Source of the DNA: Amycolatopsis sp. FBCC-B4732
GTDB taxonomy: Bacteria > Actinomycetota > Actinomycetes > Mycobacteriales > Pseudonocardiaceae
Assembly: GCF_023008405.1 (NCBI RefSeq)
Contig: NZ_CP095376.1
Coordinates: 8,350,501 to 8,414,500, forward strand
Reading direction: 5' to 3'
Length of the DNA: 64,000 bases
The position numbers and the translations under genes are program-made. Positions 57,688 through 64,000 of the stretch are shown in pieces; the first letter of the stretch is position 1, and each line of letters starts with the position of its first letter. The notes beneath the pieces are model-generated. The model made no database searches, had not been told where the DNA came from, and saw nothing but the letters and a program-made list of their open reading frames with translations.

Positions 57688-58242
57688 GTGACGACCGCCG
57701 CCACACCGCTTGACGACGCGACCCTCGTCGGCCGCGCGCGAGATGGCGACGTGCGGGCGTACGAACAGCTCGTGCTGCGCTACCAGGGCCCGATGTTCCG
57801 GCTCGCCGTGAAGATGCTCGCGCACCGCGGGGACGCCGAAGACGTCGTGCAGGAGGTCTTCCTCAACGCCTGGCGCAAGCTCGGCCAGCTCGGCGAGGAC
57901 GCCGCGTTCGTCGGCTGGCTCTACCGGGCCACCACGAACCGCTGCCTCAACGCGATCCGCGCGCGCCGGCCCCAGGCCGACGTCGACCTGGACGCCGCCG
58001 AGTCGCCGCGGACCGATCTGCAGCCGGAGCGGGCCGCCCAGGTGAGCGGGCAGCTGGCGGCGTTGAACGCGGCGCTGGCGGAGCTGACGCCCGAACAGAG
58101 AGCATGCTGGCTGCTGCGCGAAGTGCACGGCCGGTCCTACGAAGAGATCGGCGAAGTCGTCGGCGCGAACGCGACCGCGGTCCGCGGCCGGATCGCGCGG
58201 GCCAGGGCCCAGCTGGCGGAGGTGATGAAGCCATGGCGATGA
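57688..58242 (+). CDS. ECF sigma factor of the Asp23 cluster
   Basis: A 184-residue ECF sigma factor. Region 2 (about 15-85; YQGPMFRLAVKMLAHRGDAE, EDVVQEVFLNAWRKL) and region 4 (about 125-180; LTPEQRACWLLREVHGRSY, IGEVVGANATAVRGRIARAR) are both complete. GAGAGGAGG precedes the GTG. Its end overlaps the next gene, which has a zinc-type anti-sigma motif, by 10 bases. It probably directs transcription of the whole Asp23 cluster. Confidence 0.93.
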   Translation: MTTAATPLDDATLVGRARDGDVRAYEQLVLRYQGPMFRLAVKMLAHRGDAEDVVQEVFLNAWRKLGQLGEDAAFVGWLYRATTNRCLNAIRARRPQADVDLDAAESPRTDLQPERAAQVSGQLAALNAALAELTPEQRACWLLREVHGRSYEEIGEVVGANATAVRGRIARARAQLAEVMKPWR

Positions 58243-58805
58243 CGGACTACGAGCTGCCCTGCGAACGCGACGTGGAGCAGGTGTGGGACCGGCTCGACGC
58301 GGTCGGCGCCGGGCTGGCCGACGAACACGAACTGACCTGCCCGCACTGCCGGGTCGCGCGCGAGAGCCTGCTGGCCCTGCGCGAAGCCACCACGGAGCTG
58401 GTGGCCGAGGACGACGTGCCGTCGCCGGACCTGTTCGGCCGGATCATGTCGGCCGTGCGAGCCGAGGTGCGGCGCGACCGGATGGTGCGGCTGCCGACCC
58501 CGGAACCCGGGTTCGTCGAGGTCAGCGAGCAGGCGGTGGCGGCGGTGCTGCGGTACGCGGCCGACACGGTCGACGGCGTCCGGGCGCGGCGCTGCCGCGT
58601 GCGCACCGGCGCCGATGGGGTGGTCGAAGTCGACCTCACCCTCGCGGTGAGTCTCCGGAACGCCACGGGCGGTGAAGCGTTGGCGAAGGTGCGGGAGCGG
58701 GTGACCGCGGCGGCCGCGGCCCGGGTGGGCCTGACGCTGGCGAAGCTCGACCTGCTCGTGGACGACATCTTCGAGGAAGACACGGTCGGGGAGCCAGGGG
58801 AATGA
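58233..58805 (+). CDS. Anti-sigma-type zinc motif fused to Asp23-like domain
   Basis: A 190-residue protein. The N-terminus (about 1-55) has DEHELTCPHCRVARESLLAL, whose H-x3-C-x2-C is the ZAS anti-sigma signature. The C-terminal half (about 95-180) follows the Asp23/Gls24 pattern: VSEQAVAAVLRYAADTVDGV, then a strand pair (DGVVEVDLTLAVSL) and KVRERVTAAAAARVGLTLAK. The ATG at 58233 overlaps the sigma gene by 10 bases, as for sigma/anti-sigma pairs. It has no membrane helix. I infer that it holds the sigma factor and senses the Asp23 assembly. Confidence 0.8.
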   Translation: MAMTDYELPCERDVEQVWDRLDAVGAGLADEHELTCPHCRVARESLLALREATTELVAEDDVPSPDLFGRIMSAVRAEVRRDRMVRLPTPEPGFVEVSEQAVAAVLRYAADTVDGVRARRCRVRTGADGVVEVDLTLAVSLRNATGGEALAKVRERVTAAAAARVGLTLAKLDLLVDDIFEEDTVGEPGE

Positions 58806-59164
58806 GCGTTGACTACGTGGTCGCCGATCCGGTGATCGCGAGCGTGGCGGCACGGGCGGCGATCGCCACGCCGGGGGTGGTGCGGCTCGAGCCGGGCCTG
58901 CGCGGCCTGGTGACGGCGTGGACGCGCGCGGCCCGCCAGCGCTGGAAGGGGCTCGACCCGGCGCCGGCGGACGGCGTCCGGGTCCGCACCGCGGACGGCC
59001 GGGTGACGGTCCACGTCGACCTGGTCACCGCGGGGGCGGACCAGGCGGCGGCGGTCGGCCGTGCGGTCCAGCGCTCGGTGACCCGGTTCGTCGCCGAGCA
59101 GACCGGTTTGGTCGTCGACGAAGTGTCGGTGTCCATCATGGACATCGAGCCGGCGCCCCGGTGA
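58802..59164 (+). CDS. Asp23/Gls24-like protein
   Basis: A 120-residue protein with the Asp23 core: VIASVAARAAIATPGVVRLE, DGRVTVHVDLVTAG, then AVGRAVQRSVTRFVAEQTGL and VDEVSVSIMDIEP. It lacks the conserved Gly-rich middle of full Asp23 but has a positively charged insert (ARQRWKG). Asp23 proteins polymerise at the membrane under envelope stress. The ATG overlaps the preceding stop as ATGA; its own stop overlaps the next GTG. Confidence 0.78.
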   Translation: MSVDYVVADPVIASVAARAAIATPGVVRLEPGLRGLVTAWTRAARQRWKGLDPAPADGVRVRTADGRVTVHVDLVTAGADQAAAVGRAVQRSVTRFVAEQTGLVVDEVSVSIMDIEPAPR

Positions 59165-59481
59165 CCGCGGACGAAGCCGTCGAGAAGATCGTCGGCGCGC
59201 TGAAGGAGATCGACGGCCTCCGCCCGGCGACGCCGGTTTCCCCCGGGACGACGTGGTTGCCGGTCGACTGGGAAGGCATGGCCGTCGACCTTTCGGCCGA
59301 CGTCGTCCAGATCCGCCTGATCGCGACCCGGCTGCCGATCCCCCCGCTGCTGGACCGCGCGGCGGAACTCGTGCGCCCGGTGCTGGCGGGGACGGAATGG
59401 GAAAAGGCGCGCCTGCGGCTGATCGTCACCGACCTCGACGGCGCCGCGTTCGCCGGAGACCCACGTCACACGAAAGGGTAA
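59161..59481 (+). CDS. Small protein, possible divergent Asp23-like
   Basis: A 106-residue soluble protein: ADEAVEKIVGALKEIDGLRP, GMAVDLSADVVQIRLIATRL, PIPPLLDRAAELVRPVLAGT and RLRLIVTDLDGAAF. The helix-strand-strand-helix-strand order matches the Asp23 fold, but the sequence is too divergent to call firmly. GTG 59161 overlaps the preceding stop. Its last codons hold the second CGTCAC/GTGACG repeat. Confidence 0.7.
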   Translation: MTADEAVEKIVGALKEIDGLRPATPVSPGTTWLPVDWEGMAVDLSADVVQIRLIATRLPIPPLLDRAAELVRPVLAGTEWEKARLRLIVTDLDGAAFAGDPRHTKG

Positions 59482-59487
59482 GTGACG
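59464..59487. promoter_or_regulatory. CGTCAC-N12-GTGACG repeat before the second Asp23 unit
   Basis: The same GACCCACGTCAC block and half-sites as at 57623-57647. It overlaps the stop of the preceding gene and lies 76-99 bases before the Asp23 gene at 59563, as expected for a second promoter or operator of the cluster. Confidence 0.5.
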
Positions 59488-59562
59488 ATCTCCCCTCCGC
59501 TGGGTCCTTACCTACGAACAAGGCGAAAAGCCTTGAGGCACCGGACATCCAGGGAGGACCCC

Positions 59563-60012
59563 ATGACCGCGACGGCCGAGAAGAACACGGTGGCCACCAC
59601 CGCCACCACCGAGAGCGCCCTCGTCACCAAGCAGGGCACCACCACCATCGCCGACACCGTCGTCCAGAAGATCGCCGGGCTCGCCGCCCGCGAGGTCACC
59701 GGCGTGTACGACCTCGGCGGCGGCGCGGCCCGCGCGCTGAGCGCCATCCGCGACCGCATCCCGGGCGCGTCCGCCAGTGTCGGCCAGGGCGTGACGGTCG
59801 AGGTCGGCGAAAAGCAGGCGGCGGTCGACCTGCAGCTCCTGGTCGAGTACGGCGTCGCGATCGCCGACCTCGCGCGGGCGGTGCGCCGCAACGTGATCAC
59901 CGCGATCGAGCAGATGACCGGGCTCGAGGTCGTCGAGGTGAACATCAACGTCAACGACGTCCACCTGCCCGGTGACGACGACGAGCCGGTCGCCTCGGAC
60001 CGGGTGCGCTGA
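59563..60012 (+). CDS. Asp23/Gls24 family envelope stress protein
   Basis: A 149-residue protein and the most typical Asp23 member here: TTTIADTVVQKIAGLAAREV, TGVYDLGGG, GVTVEVGEKQAAVDLQLLVE, YGVAIADLARAVRRNVITAI and EQMTGLEVVEVNINVNDV. In Staphylococcus Asp23 forms a membrane-proximal layer anchored by AmaP. GGGAGGA precedes the ATG. It starts the second unit of the cluster after an 81-base gap. Confidence 0.92.
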   Translation: MTATAEKNTVATTATTESALVTKQGTTTIADTVVQKIAGLAAREVTGVYDLGGGAARALSAIRDRIPGASASVGQGVTVEVGEKQAAVDLQLLVEYGVAIADLARAVRRNVITAIEQMTGLEVVEVNINVNDVHLPGDDDEPVASDRVR

Positions 60013-60014
60013 CG

Positions 60015-60197
60015 ATGAACGCGACGCTGCTCGGCCTGTTGTACGGACTGGCGCTGGGTTTCGCCGCCGCGTTCGGCGGCTTCGGCGCGTTCGTGGCGGT
60101 GTTCGTCCTCGGCGGGCTCGGCCTGCTGGCCGGGCGCTGGCTCGACGGCAAGCTCGACCTGTCCGCCCTCGTGGGCGCCGCGCGCGATCGGAGGTAG
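60015..60197 (+). CDS. Small membrane protein (DUF2273-like)
   Basis: A 60-residue protein with a hydrophobic segment of about 35 residues (LLGLLYGLALGFAAAFGGFG, then VAVFVLGGLGLLAG) and a charged tail (RWLDGKLDLSALV). Small DUF2273 membrane proteins accompany AmaP and Asp23 in Gram-positives, and the position fits. It starts 3 bases after the Asp23 stop. Confidence 0.8.
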   Translation: MNATLLGLLYGLALGFAAAFGGFGAFVAVFVLGGLGLLAGRWLDGKLDLSALVGAARDRR

Positions 60198-60200
60198 CTC

Positions 60201-60500
60201 GTGGAACGCGGAGTGACCACCGTGGCCCCGCGGGCGGTGCGGCGCATCGCCGCGCACGCCGCCCGCGAGGTGGACGGCGTCGGCGGCGACGTGACCGCCG
60301 AGGCCACTGTGGACGGAGAGTCGACCACTTTGGACATCCGGCTGCCCCTGGCGTACCCGGCCCCGATCACGGCTACGGCCGAGGCGGTCCGGGCGCACCT
60401 GCTCGGCCGGACGGCGGAACTGACCGGCCTGACCACGAGGCGCGTGGACATCACGGCCGAGCCGGCCCGGCACGAGCAGCCGAAGCGGCGGGTCCGGTGA
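60201..60500 (+). CDS. Asp23/Gls24-like protein
   Basis: A 99-residue Asp23-family protein: VAPRAVRRIAAHAAREVDGV, TTLDIRLPLAYPAPITATAE, AVRAHLLGRTAELTGLTTRR and VDITAEP. It is shorter than the member at 59563. GGAGG precedes GTG 60201, and its stop overlaps the next gene as GTGA. Confidence 0.85.
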   Translation: MERGVTTVAPRAVRRIAAHAAREVDGVGGDVTAEATVDGESTTLDIRLPLAYPAPITATAEAVRAHLLGRTAELTGLTTRRVDITAEPARHEQPKRRVR

Positions 60501-61021
60501 GGCGCCCGCGGCGGAGCGTGCCGGCGGTGCTGACGGCGCTGGTCGTGCTCGCGGCGTGCGCGCTGGTCGTGACGGCGCTGGTGCAGCGCCTGCTCGGCGA
60601 GCGGCCGGTGCTGTCGTTCGAGGCGATCGCCGGCCGGGTGCACGAAACGACGTGGAACGCACTGCCCGTGCTCGTCGGGGGCGGGGCAGCGGTTCTGGTC
60701 GGGTTCGTGCTCCTGGCGGCGGCGGTCCTGCGGGGGCGCCCGGTGGTCCTGGCGCTCTCGCCGGCCGCCGGGGTGGAGGCGGGCACGACCCGCCACGGCC
60801 TGCGGACGTCGCTGCGCGCGACGGCCGCGGGCGTGGACGGGGTGGCGACGGTCGCGCTGAAGCTGGGGCGGCGGAAGGTGAGGGTGAAGGTGCGGACGAA
60901 CCGGACGAACACGGAAGGCCTGGCCGCCGCGGTGGAGACAGCGGTCTCGCGGCGGTTGGAGCAGGTGGGCCTGGCGGAGCCGCCGAGGGTCCGGGTCCGG
61001 GTGCGAGGAGGAGCGCGATGA
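60497..61021 (+). CDS. DUF6286-type membrane protein with Asp23-like tail
   Basis: A 174-residue protein with two N-terminal helices (about 9-30 and 55-77; ALVVLAACALVVTALVQRLL, LVGGGAAVLVGFVLLAAAVL) and a soluble C-terminal domain of Asp23-like pattern (GLRTSLRATAAGVDGVATVA, RKVRVKVRTNRTNTEGLAAA, VETAVSRRLEQVGLAEPPRV). The DUF assignment is from memory. GTG overlaps the preceding stop, and its stop overlaps the next ATG. Confidence 0.78.
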   Translation: MRRPRRSVPAVLTALVVLAACALVVTALVQRLLGERPVLSFEAIAGRVHETTWNALPVLVGGGAAVLVGFVLLAAAVLRGRPVVLALSPAAGVEAGTTRHGLRTSLRATAAGVDGVATVALKLGRRKVRVKVRTNRTNTEGLAAAVETAVSRRLEQVGLAEPPRVRVRVRGGAR

Positions 61022-61575
61022 ACCGGCCCGCGGCCCTCAACCGCACCCTGCTCGCCCTCATCGGGCTCGTCCTCCTCGCCGCCGGCGGGTTCGCCGTCGC
61101 CACGTACTTCGGGCGCCTTCACCTCCTCGACCCCGCCGCGCCCCTCGTGCCCGGCGCCGCACCGCCGCCCACCTGGGTGTTCTGGGTCGCGATCGGCGTT
61201 GCCGTGCTGCTCGGCCTCCTCTGCCTCCGGTGGCTGGCCGCGCAGGCGTTCCGGCGGCCGAAGAGCGTCGCGTGGCGGAGTGAAACCGAGACCGGCGCCC
61301 TCGTGCTCGACTCCGGTACCGCCGCCGGCCCCGTCGCCGCCGACGTCGAGGAGTACGACGGCGTCCGGGCCGCCTCGGCCTGGCTCTCCGGGCCCCGCGA
61401 CGCTCCCGAGCTCGCCCTGGTCGTCACCACCGACCGGGACGCCGACGCCACCGCCATCCGGGAACGCATCACCGACCACGCCGTCCCGCGGCTCAAGCAG
61501 GCCCTCGAAGTCGAGGACCTGCCCGTGCGGCTGGAAATTCGGCTGACGGCGAAATCCGGGGCGCGGGCGCGCTGA
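61018..61575 (+). CDS. amaP: AmaP-like Asp23 membrane anchor
   Basis: A 185-residue protein with two helices (about 8-32 and 52-75) and a cytoplasmic domain with Asp23-like pattern (VLDSGTAAGPVAADVEEYDG, ALVVTTDRDADATAIRERIT, VPRLKQALEVEDLPVRLEIR). This matches AmaP, the anchor that recruits Asp23 to the membrane in Staphylococcus. The ATG overlaps the preceding stop as ATGA. It is the last gene of the cluster. Confidence 0.82.
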   Translation: MNRPAALNRTLLALIGLVLLAAGGFAVATYFGRLHLLDPAAPLVPGAAPPPTWVFWVAIGVAVLLGLLCLRWLAAQAFRRPKSVAWRSETETGALVLDSGTAAGPVAADVEEYDGVRAASAWLSGPRDAPELALVVTTDRDADATAIRERITDHAVPRLKQALEVEDLPVRLEIRLTAKSGARAR

Positions 61576-61596
61576 CCCGGGCGTACCGTCGGACGC

Positions 61597-61749
61597 ATGG
61601 AGGAGGACGACCCGCCGCCGCAGCCGGACTGGACCAGGCCCGATCGGGAGAAGCCGAACCAGTACCCGCGCGAGGAACCGGCCAAGTACCCCGCGAAGCG
61701 CCCGCCGGAATTCCCACCGGGCGTAACGCCTCCGTCACCGCCCAGGTGA
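61597..61749 (+). CDS. Small Pro-rich protein (50 residues)
   Basis: A 50-codon frame MEEDDPPPQPDWTRPDREKP that is Pro/Glu/Lys-rich with Tyr-Pro repeats (NQYPREEPAKYPAKRPPEFP). A TACCGT -10 box lies seven bases before the ATG, like other leaderless genes here. It has no recognised family and is probably disordered. It may end the Asp23 operon or be independent. Confidence 0.5.
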   Translation: MEEDDPPPQPDWTRPDREKPNQYPREEPAKYPAKRPPEFPPGVTPPSPPR

Positions 61750-61860
61750 ACGGGTTGCTCCGGTGGGTTAAACATCACACAGCGGGGCACTCTTCAGGGC
61801 GGCCGAACTCGATCAGCGGAGTAAAGTCGCTGGTAGGGGGTTCGGTGAAGGGGGCGGGTG

Positions 61861-62253
61861 ATGGCGAAGTTCCTGGCCGACGTGACGGTCGCGGTCCACC
61901 TGCTGGCGTTGGTGCTCATCGGTTTCGGCGGCTTCGTCGCCTGGCGGTGGCCGAAGCTCATCTTCGTCCACCTGCTCGGTGTGACCTGGGGCGTCCTGGT
62001 GAACGTCGCGCCGGTGCCGTGCCCGTTCACCGCGCTCGAGAACTACTTCCGCCACCAGCAGGGCCTCGGTGACCTGCCCGGCGGGTTCAACGCGTACTAC
62101 CTGTACGACACCGTCTTCCCGCGGGCCTGGCTGCCGGCGATCGGCATCGTCGCGGTCGCGGTGGTCGTCTACTCCTACGTCGGCGTCTACCACCGCTGGC
62201 GCGACCGCGAGCACGCCGGGGAAACCCACGCGCGCCCGGTCCACCTGGGCTGA
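61861..62253 (+). CDS. DUF2784 membrane protein
   Basis: A 130-residue protein with four hydrophobic helices and the DUF2784 pattern: AVHLLALVLIGFGGFVAWRW, HLLGVTWGVLVNVAPVPCPF, TALENYFRHQQ and WLPAIGIVAVAVVVYSYVGV. Function unknown. The ATG at 61861 has a G-rich site upstream. It precedes the SpoU methylase by 14 bases. Confidence 0.9.
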   Translation: MAKFLADVTVAVHLLALVLIGFGGFVAWRWPKLIFVHLLGVTWGVLVNVAPVPCPFTALENYFRHQQGLGDLPGGFNAYYLYDTVFPRAWLPAIGIVAVAVVVYSYVGVYHRWRDREHAGETHARPVHLG

Positions 62254-62267
62254 GCGACAATCTCGGG

Positions 62268-62924
62268 GTGACCACTTCCCCCGACGCCGGACCCACCGAG
62301 TGGGTGAGCCGCGAAGAGGTCGGCGTCGGCCCGTGGCCCGGCGACTGGCCCACCGACGAGTGCTACGACCCGGAACTGCTGCGTGAAGGCGACCGCCGCA
62401 ACGTCGTCGATGCCTACCGGTACTGGCGCTGCGAGGCGATCGTGTCCGATGTGGACCGGCGGCGGCACCCCTTCCACGTCGCCATCGAGAACTTCCAGCA
62501 CGACCACAACATCGGCACCGTCGTCCGCACGGCCAACGCGTTCGCCGCGGCCGAGGTGCACATCGTCGGACGGCGGCGCTGGAACCGGCGCGGCGCCATG
62601 GTGACCGACCGCTACCAGCACCTCCGCCACCACGACGAGGTCACCGGGCTCGTGACGTACGCCGCCGAGCGCGGCTTGGCCGTCGTCGCGGTGGACAACA
62701 CGCCGGGGTCGCAGCCCGTCGAGACGGCCGACATCCCGCGCGAGTGCGTGCTGCTCTTCGGCCAGGAAGGCCCCGGGCTGTCCGAGCCGGCGCAGGAAGC
62801 CGCGTCACTGGTCGTGTCGATCGCCCAGTTCGGCACCACCCGGTCGATCAACGCGGGCGTCGCGGCCGGGATCGTCATGCACGCCTGGGTCCGCCGGCAC
62901 GCCGACCTGAGCACGGCCTGGTAG
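62268..62924 (+). CDS. TrmH/SpoU family RNA methyltransferase
   Basis: A 218-residue SPOUT methylase. Motif 1 is FQHDHNIGTVVRTANAFA, motif 2 is ECVLLFGQEGPGLS and motif 3 is TTRSINAGVAAGIVMHAWV, the deep trefoil knot that binds SAM. It likely 2'-O-methylates tRNA or rRNA. In M. tuberculosis a SpoU-type gene (Rv0380c, from memory) lies near pyrE and clpB, as here. A GACAAT six bases before GTG 62268 suggests a leaderless mRNA. Confidence 0.93.
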   Translation: MTTSPDAGPTEWVSREEVGVGPWPGDWPTDECYDPELLREGDRRNVVDAYRYWRCEAIVSDVDRRRHPFHVAIENFQHDHNIGTVVRTANAFAAAEVHIVGRRRWNRRGAMVTDRYQHLRHHDEVTGLVTYAAERGLAVVAVDNTPGSQPVETADIPRECVLLFGQEGPGLSEPAQEAASLVVSIAQFGTTRSINAGVAAGIVMHAWVRRHADLSTAW

Positions 62925-63893
62925 CTACAGCCCCCAGCCCCAGCGCAGCTGCACGACGCCGGACGCGTTGTTCGTCGCGAGGCCACCGCCGCTCTGCCGG
63001 GTGATCGAATAGGTGTCGCCCGAGCGCAGGCCCGGCCAGTAGACGACGCCCAGCTGCCGCGCCCGCGCCAAGTCCGTGGTGGCGGCGAAGTACGCGGTGA
63101 AGGTGTTGCCGTCCTGGTGGCCCGCCGAGTAGTCGAGCCCGGTCGTCATCGGCGCGCCCGCCTCGTCGATCACCGTCCGGGACGAGTACGCGCCGAGCCG
63201 GTTGCTCAGGTTCGCCGTCCACGCCGAGCGCGTGGTGTCCGAGGCCCAGAAGCCGTAGAAGTGCAGCGACAGCAGCGTTCCGCTCAACGCGCTCGCCGCG
63301 CCGACCCCGGTGACGTTGTCGTTGTAGCCGGTGCCGCTGATCAGGACCCGGCCGCGGGGGACGGCCGAGTGCCGGGACAGCCACGTCGAGCAGAGCGAAA
63401 CCCAGGCGCTCAGGCTGTAGCCGAACGGCTCGTTCATCGGCTCGAAGTAGACGGCGCTGGTGCCGCCGTAGTCGGCGGTGACCCGGTCCCACATCGTGTT
63501 CCACGCGGTCACGTCGTCGACGAAACCGTCCTTGTTCGCTTCCCAGTAGCCGAAAACGACCTTCATGCCGTGCGCCAGCGCGGAATCGGCCGCTCCTTTG
63601 TACCGCGCCCACCAGTCCGAGTTGACGCTCTGCGGGTTGATCGGCAGCCGCACGGTGTTCGCGCCGAGCTGCTGCTGGAAGCCGGTGAGGATGCCGTCCG
63701 CCTTCGTGCGGACGGTGTCGTAGCTGTCGCCGGCGGTGAGGCCGGTCGGGATGACCCAGCCGTCGACGTAGTTGTCGCGGGCGTCCGCCCAGTTCACGCC
63801 GCGGAAGGCGTTCGTGGCGGCGGCCGCTTGGGGGACCGTGAGCATGGCGGCGGCGAGGATCGCGATCATGACGGCGTGCAGACGACGGGTCAT
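62925..63893 (-). CDS. Secreted glycoside hydrolase family 5-like (cellulase)
   Basis: A 322-residue exported hydrolase. A signal peptide (about 1-26) precedes a TIM-barrel with the GH5 order: VNWADARDNYVDGWVIP, ANTVRLPINPQ, acid/base Glu in YFEPMNEPFGYS, SLHFYGFW and nucleophile Glu in TVIDEAGAPM. It should cleave beta-1,4- or mixed-linkage glucans or mannans. No binding domain is attached. The ATG overlaps the stop of the upstream molybdopterin gene (ATGA), so the two may be coupled. Confidence 0.92.
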   Translation of the reverse strand: MTRRLHAVMIAILAAAMLTVPQAAAATNAFRGVNWADARDNYVDGWVIPTGLTAGDSYDTVRTKADGILTGFQQQLGANTVRLPINPQSVNSDWWARYKGAADSALAHGMKVVFGYWEANKDGFVDDVTAWNTMWDRVTADYGGTSAVYFEPMNEPFGYSLSAWVSLCSTWLSRHSAVPRGRVLISGTGYNDNVTGVGAASALSGTLLSLHFYGFWASDTTRSAWTANLSNRLGAYSSRTVIDEAGAPMTTGLDYSAGHQDGNTFTAYFAATTDLARARQLGVVYWPGLRSGDTYSITRQSGGGLATNNASGVVQLRWGWGL

Positions 63894-64000
63894 GCCGGCG
63901 CGACCTCCACCGGGATGCCGTTCAGCACCGACGTCCCGGACGGCACGTCCAGCAGCGTTTCGTCGGCGACCAGGTTGGAGTTGACGCCCGGATTCGCGCG
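63890..64000 (-). CDS. Molybdopterin oxidoreductase, C-terminal fragment (5' end outside window)
   Basis: The minus strand is open to the window edge, giving the last 36 residues: ANPGVNSNLVADETLLDVPS and GTSVLNGIPVEVAPA. This resembles the end of the molybdopterin-dinucleotide binding domain (pattern GVNxNxL...DPxSGxPxxNxxPVxV). With so little visible the call is tentative. The stop overlaps the GH5 start. Confidence 0.6.
   Translation of the reverse strand, partial: RANPGVNSNLVADETLLDVPSGTSVLNGIPVEVAPA

Overview
The window is GC-rich (about 70 percent), densely packed with genes and mostly free of mobile DNA. The codon bias, GTG starts, 4-base GTGA/ATGA gene overlaps, an HspR-controlled dnaK operon, FadE5- and EtfD-like proteins and a likely DasR site all point to a mycelial actinomycete. 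The best guess is the family Pseudonocardiaceae, probably Amycolatopsis or a relative; the genus is inferred, not shown. Several genes (fadE5, dcd, etfD, dnaK-grpE-dnaJ-hspR, clpB, pyrE, a SpoU methylase) lie in roughly the order I remember from the Rv0244c to Rv0385 part of the Mycobacterium tuberculosis chromosome, so this looks like conserved core chromosome with accessory genes inserted.

Layout. 1-4.7 kb: end of a VanW-domain protein, an MmyB-type regulator overlapping a leucine-rich-repeat gene, a divergent DHA2-type MFS exporter, and two GlsB/YeaQ small membrane stress proteins. 4.8-9.1 kb: fadE5, a NarL-type response regulator, mug DNA glycosylase and a broken methyltransferase. 9.1-20.9 kb: VanZ-like protein, Gfo/Idh/MocA dehydrogenase, alpha/beta hydrolase, secreted 5'-nucleotidase, YciI plus ECF42-like sigma factor, tRNA-Gly(CCC), MpaB/Lcp-like protein, dCTP deaminase, and a FAD monooxygenase divergent from a MarR regulator. 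21-27.7 kb: a 1,476-residue secreted protein with 11 DUF11-like repeats, a CAP-domain protein, a CDF metal exporter and an orphan DUF742 protein. 28-35 kb: the EtfD-like electron carrier, an SMR exporter coupled to a TetR regulator, and small enzymes. 35-41 kb: dnaK-grpE-dnaJ-hspR and an ARE-type ABC-F gene with a regulatory leader. 41-48 kb: chitin-type LPMO coupled to a DUF305 lipoprotein, dienelactone hydrolase, two tandem flavohaemoglobins, MarR and MFS genes. 48-57 kb: clpB, an Rv0383c-like gene, SDR, a MacB/FtsX-type ABC transporter and pyrE. 57-61.6 kb: CsbD and a nine-gene ECF sigma / Asp23 (Gls24) cluster. 61.6-64 kb: DUF2784, SpoU methylase, a secreted GH5 hydrolase and the end of a molybdopterin oxidoreductase.

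How the parts work together. Three themes stand out. (1) Stress protection: two HAIR operators tie clpB to the dnaK operon through HspR, next to GlsB, CsbD, flavohaemoglobin and Asp23 proteins. (2) Fatty-acid oxidation: a shared TTAC-N6-GTAA palindrome lies before fadE5 (twice), before the EtfD-like gene (its expected electron-transfer partner) and on the start codon of an alpha/beta hydrolase, suggesting one regulon. (3) Envelope and polymer biology: LPMO under a near-consensus DasR site, GH5, DUF11, CAP and VanW/VanZ proteins.

The most interesting candidate for an undescribed system is the Asp23 cluster. An ECF sigma gene overlaps a gene that joins a zinc-type anti-sigma motif (H-x3-C-x2-C) to an Asp23-like domain; further Asp23-like proteins and three predicted membrane proteins follow, nearly all translationally coupled. 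Many genes also have a TANNNT -10 element only 6-8 bases before the start codon, the signature of leaderless mRNAs, which helped choose starts.
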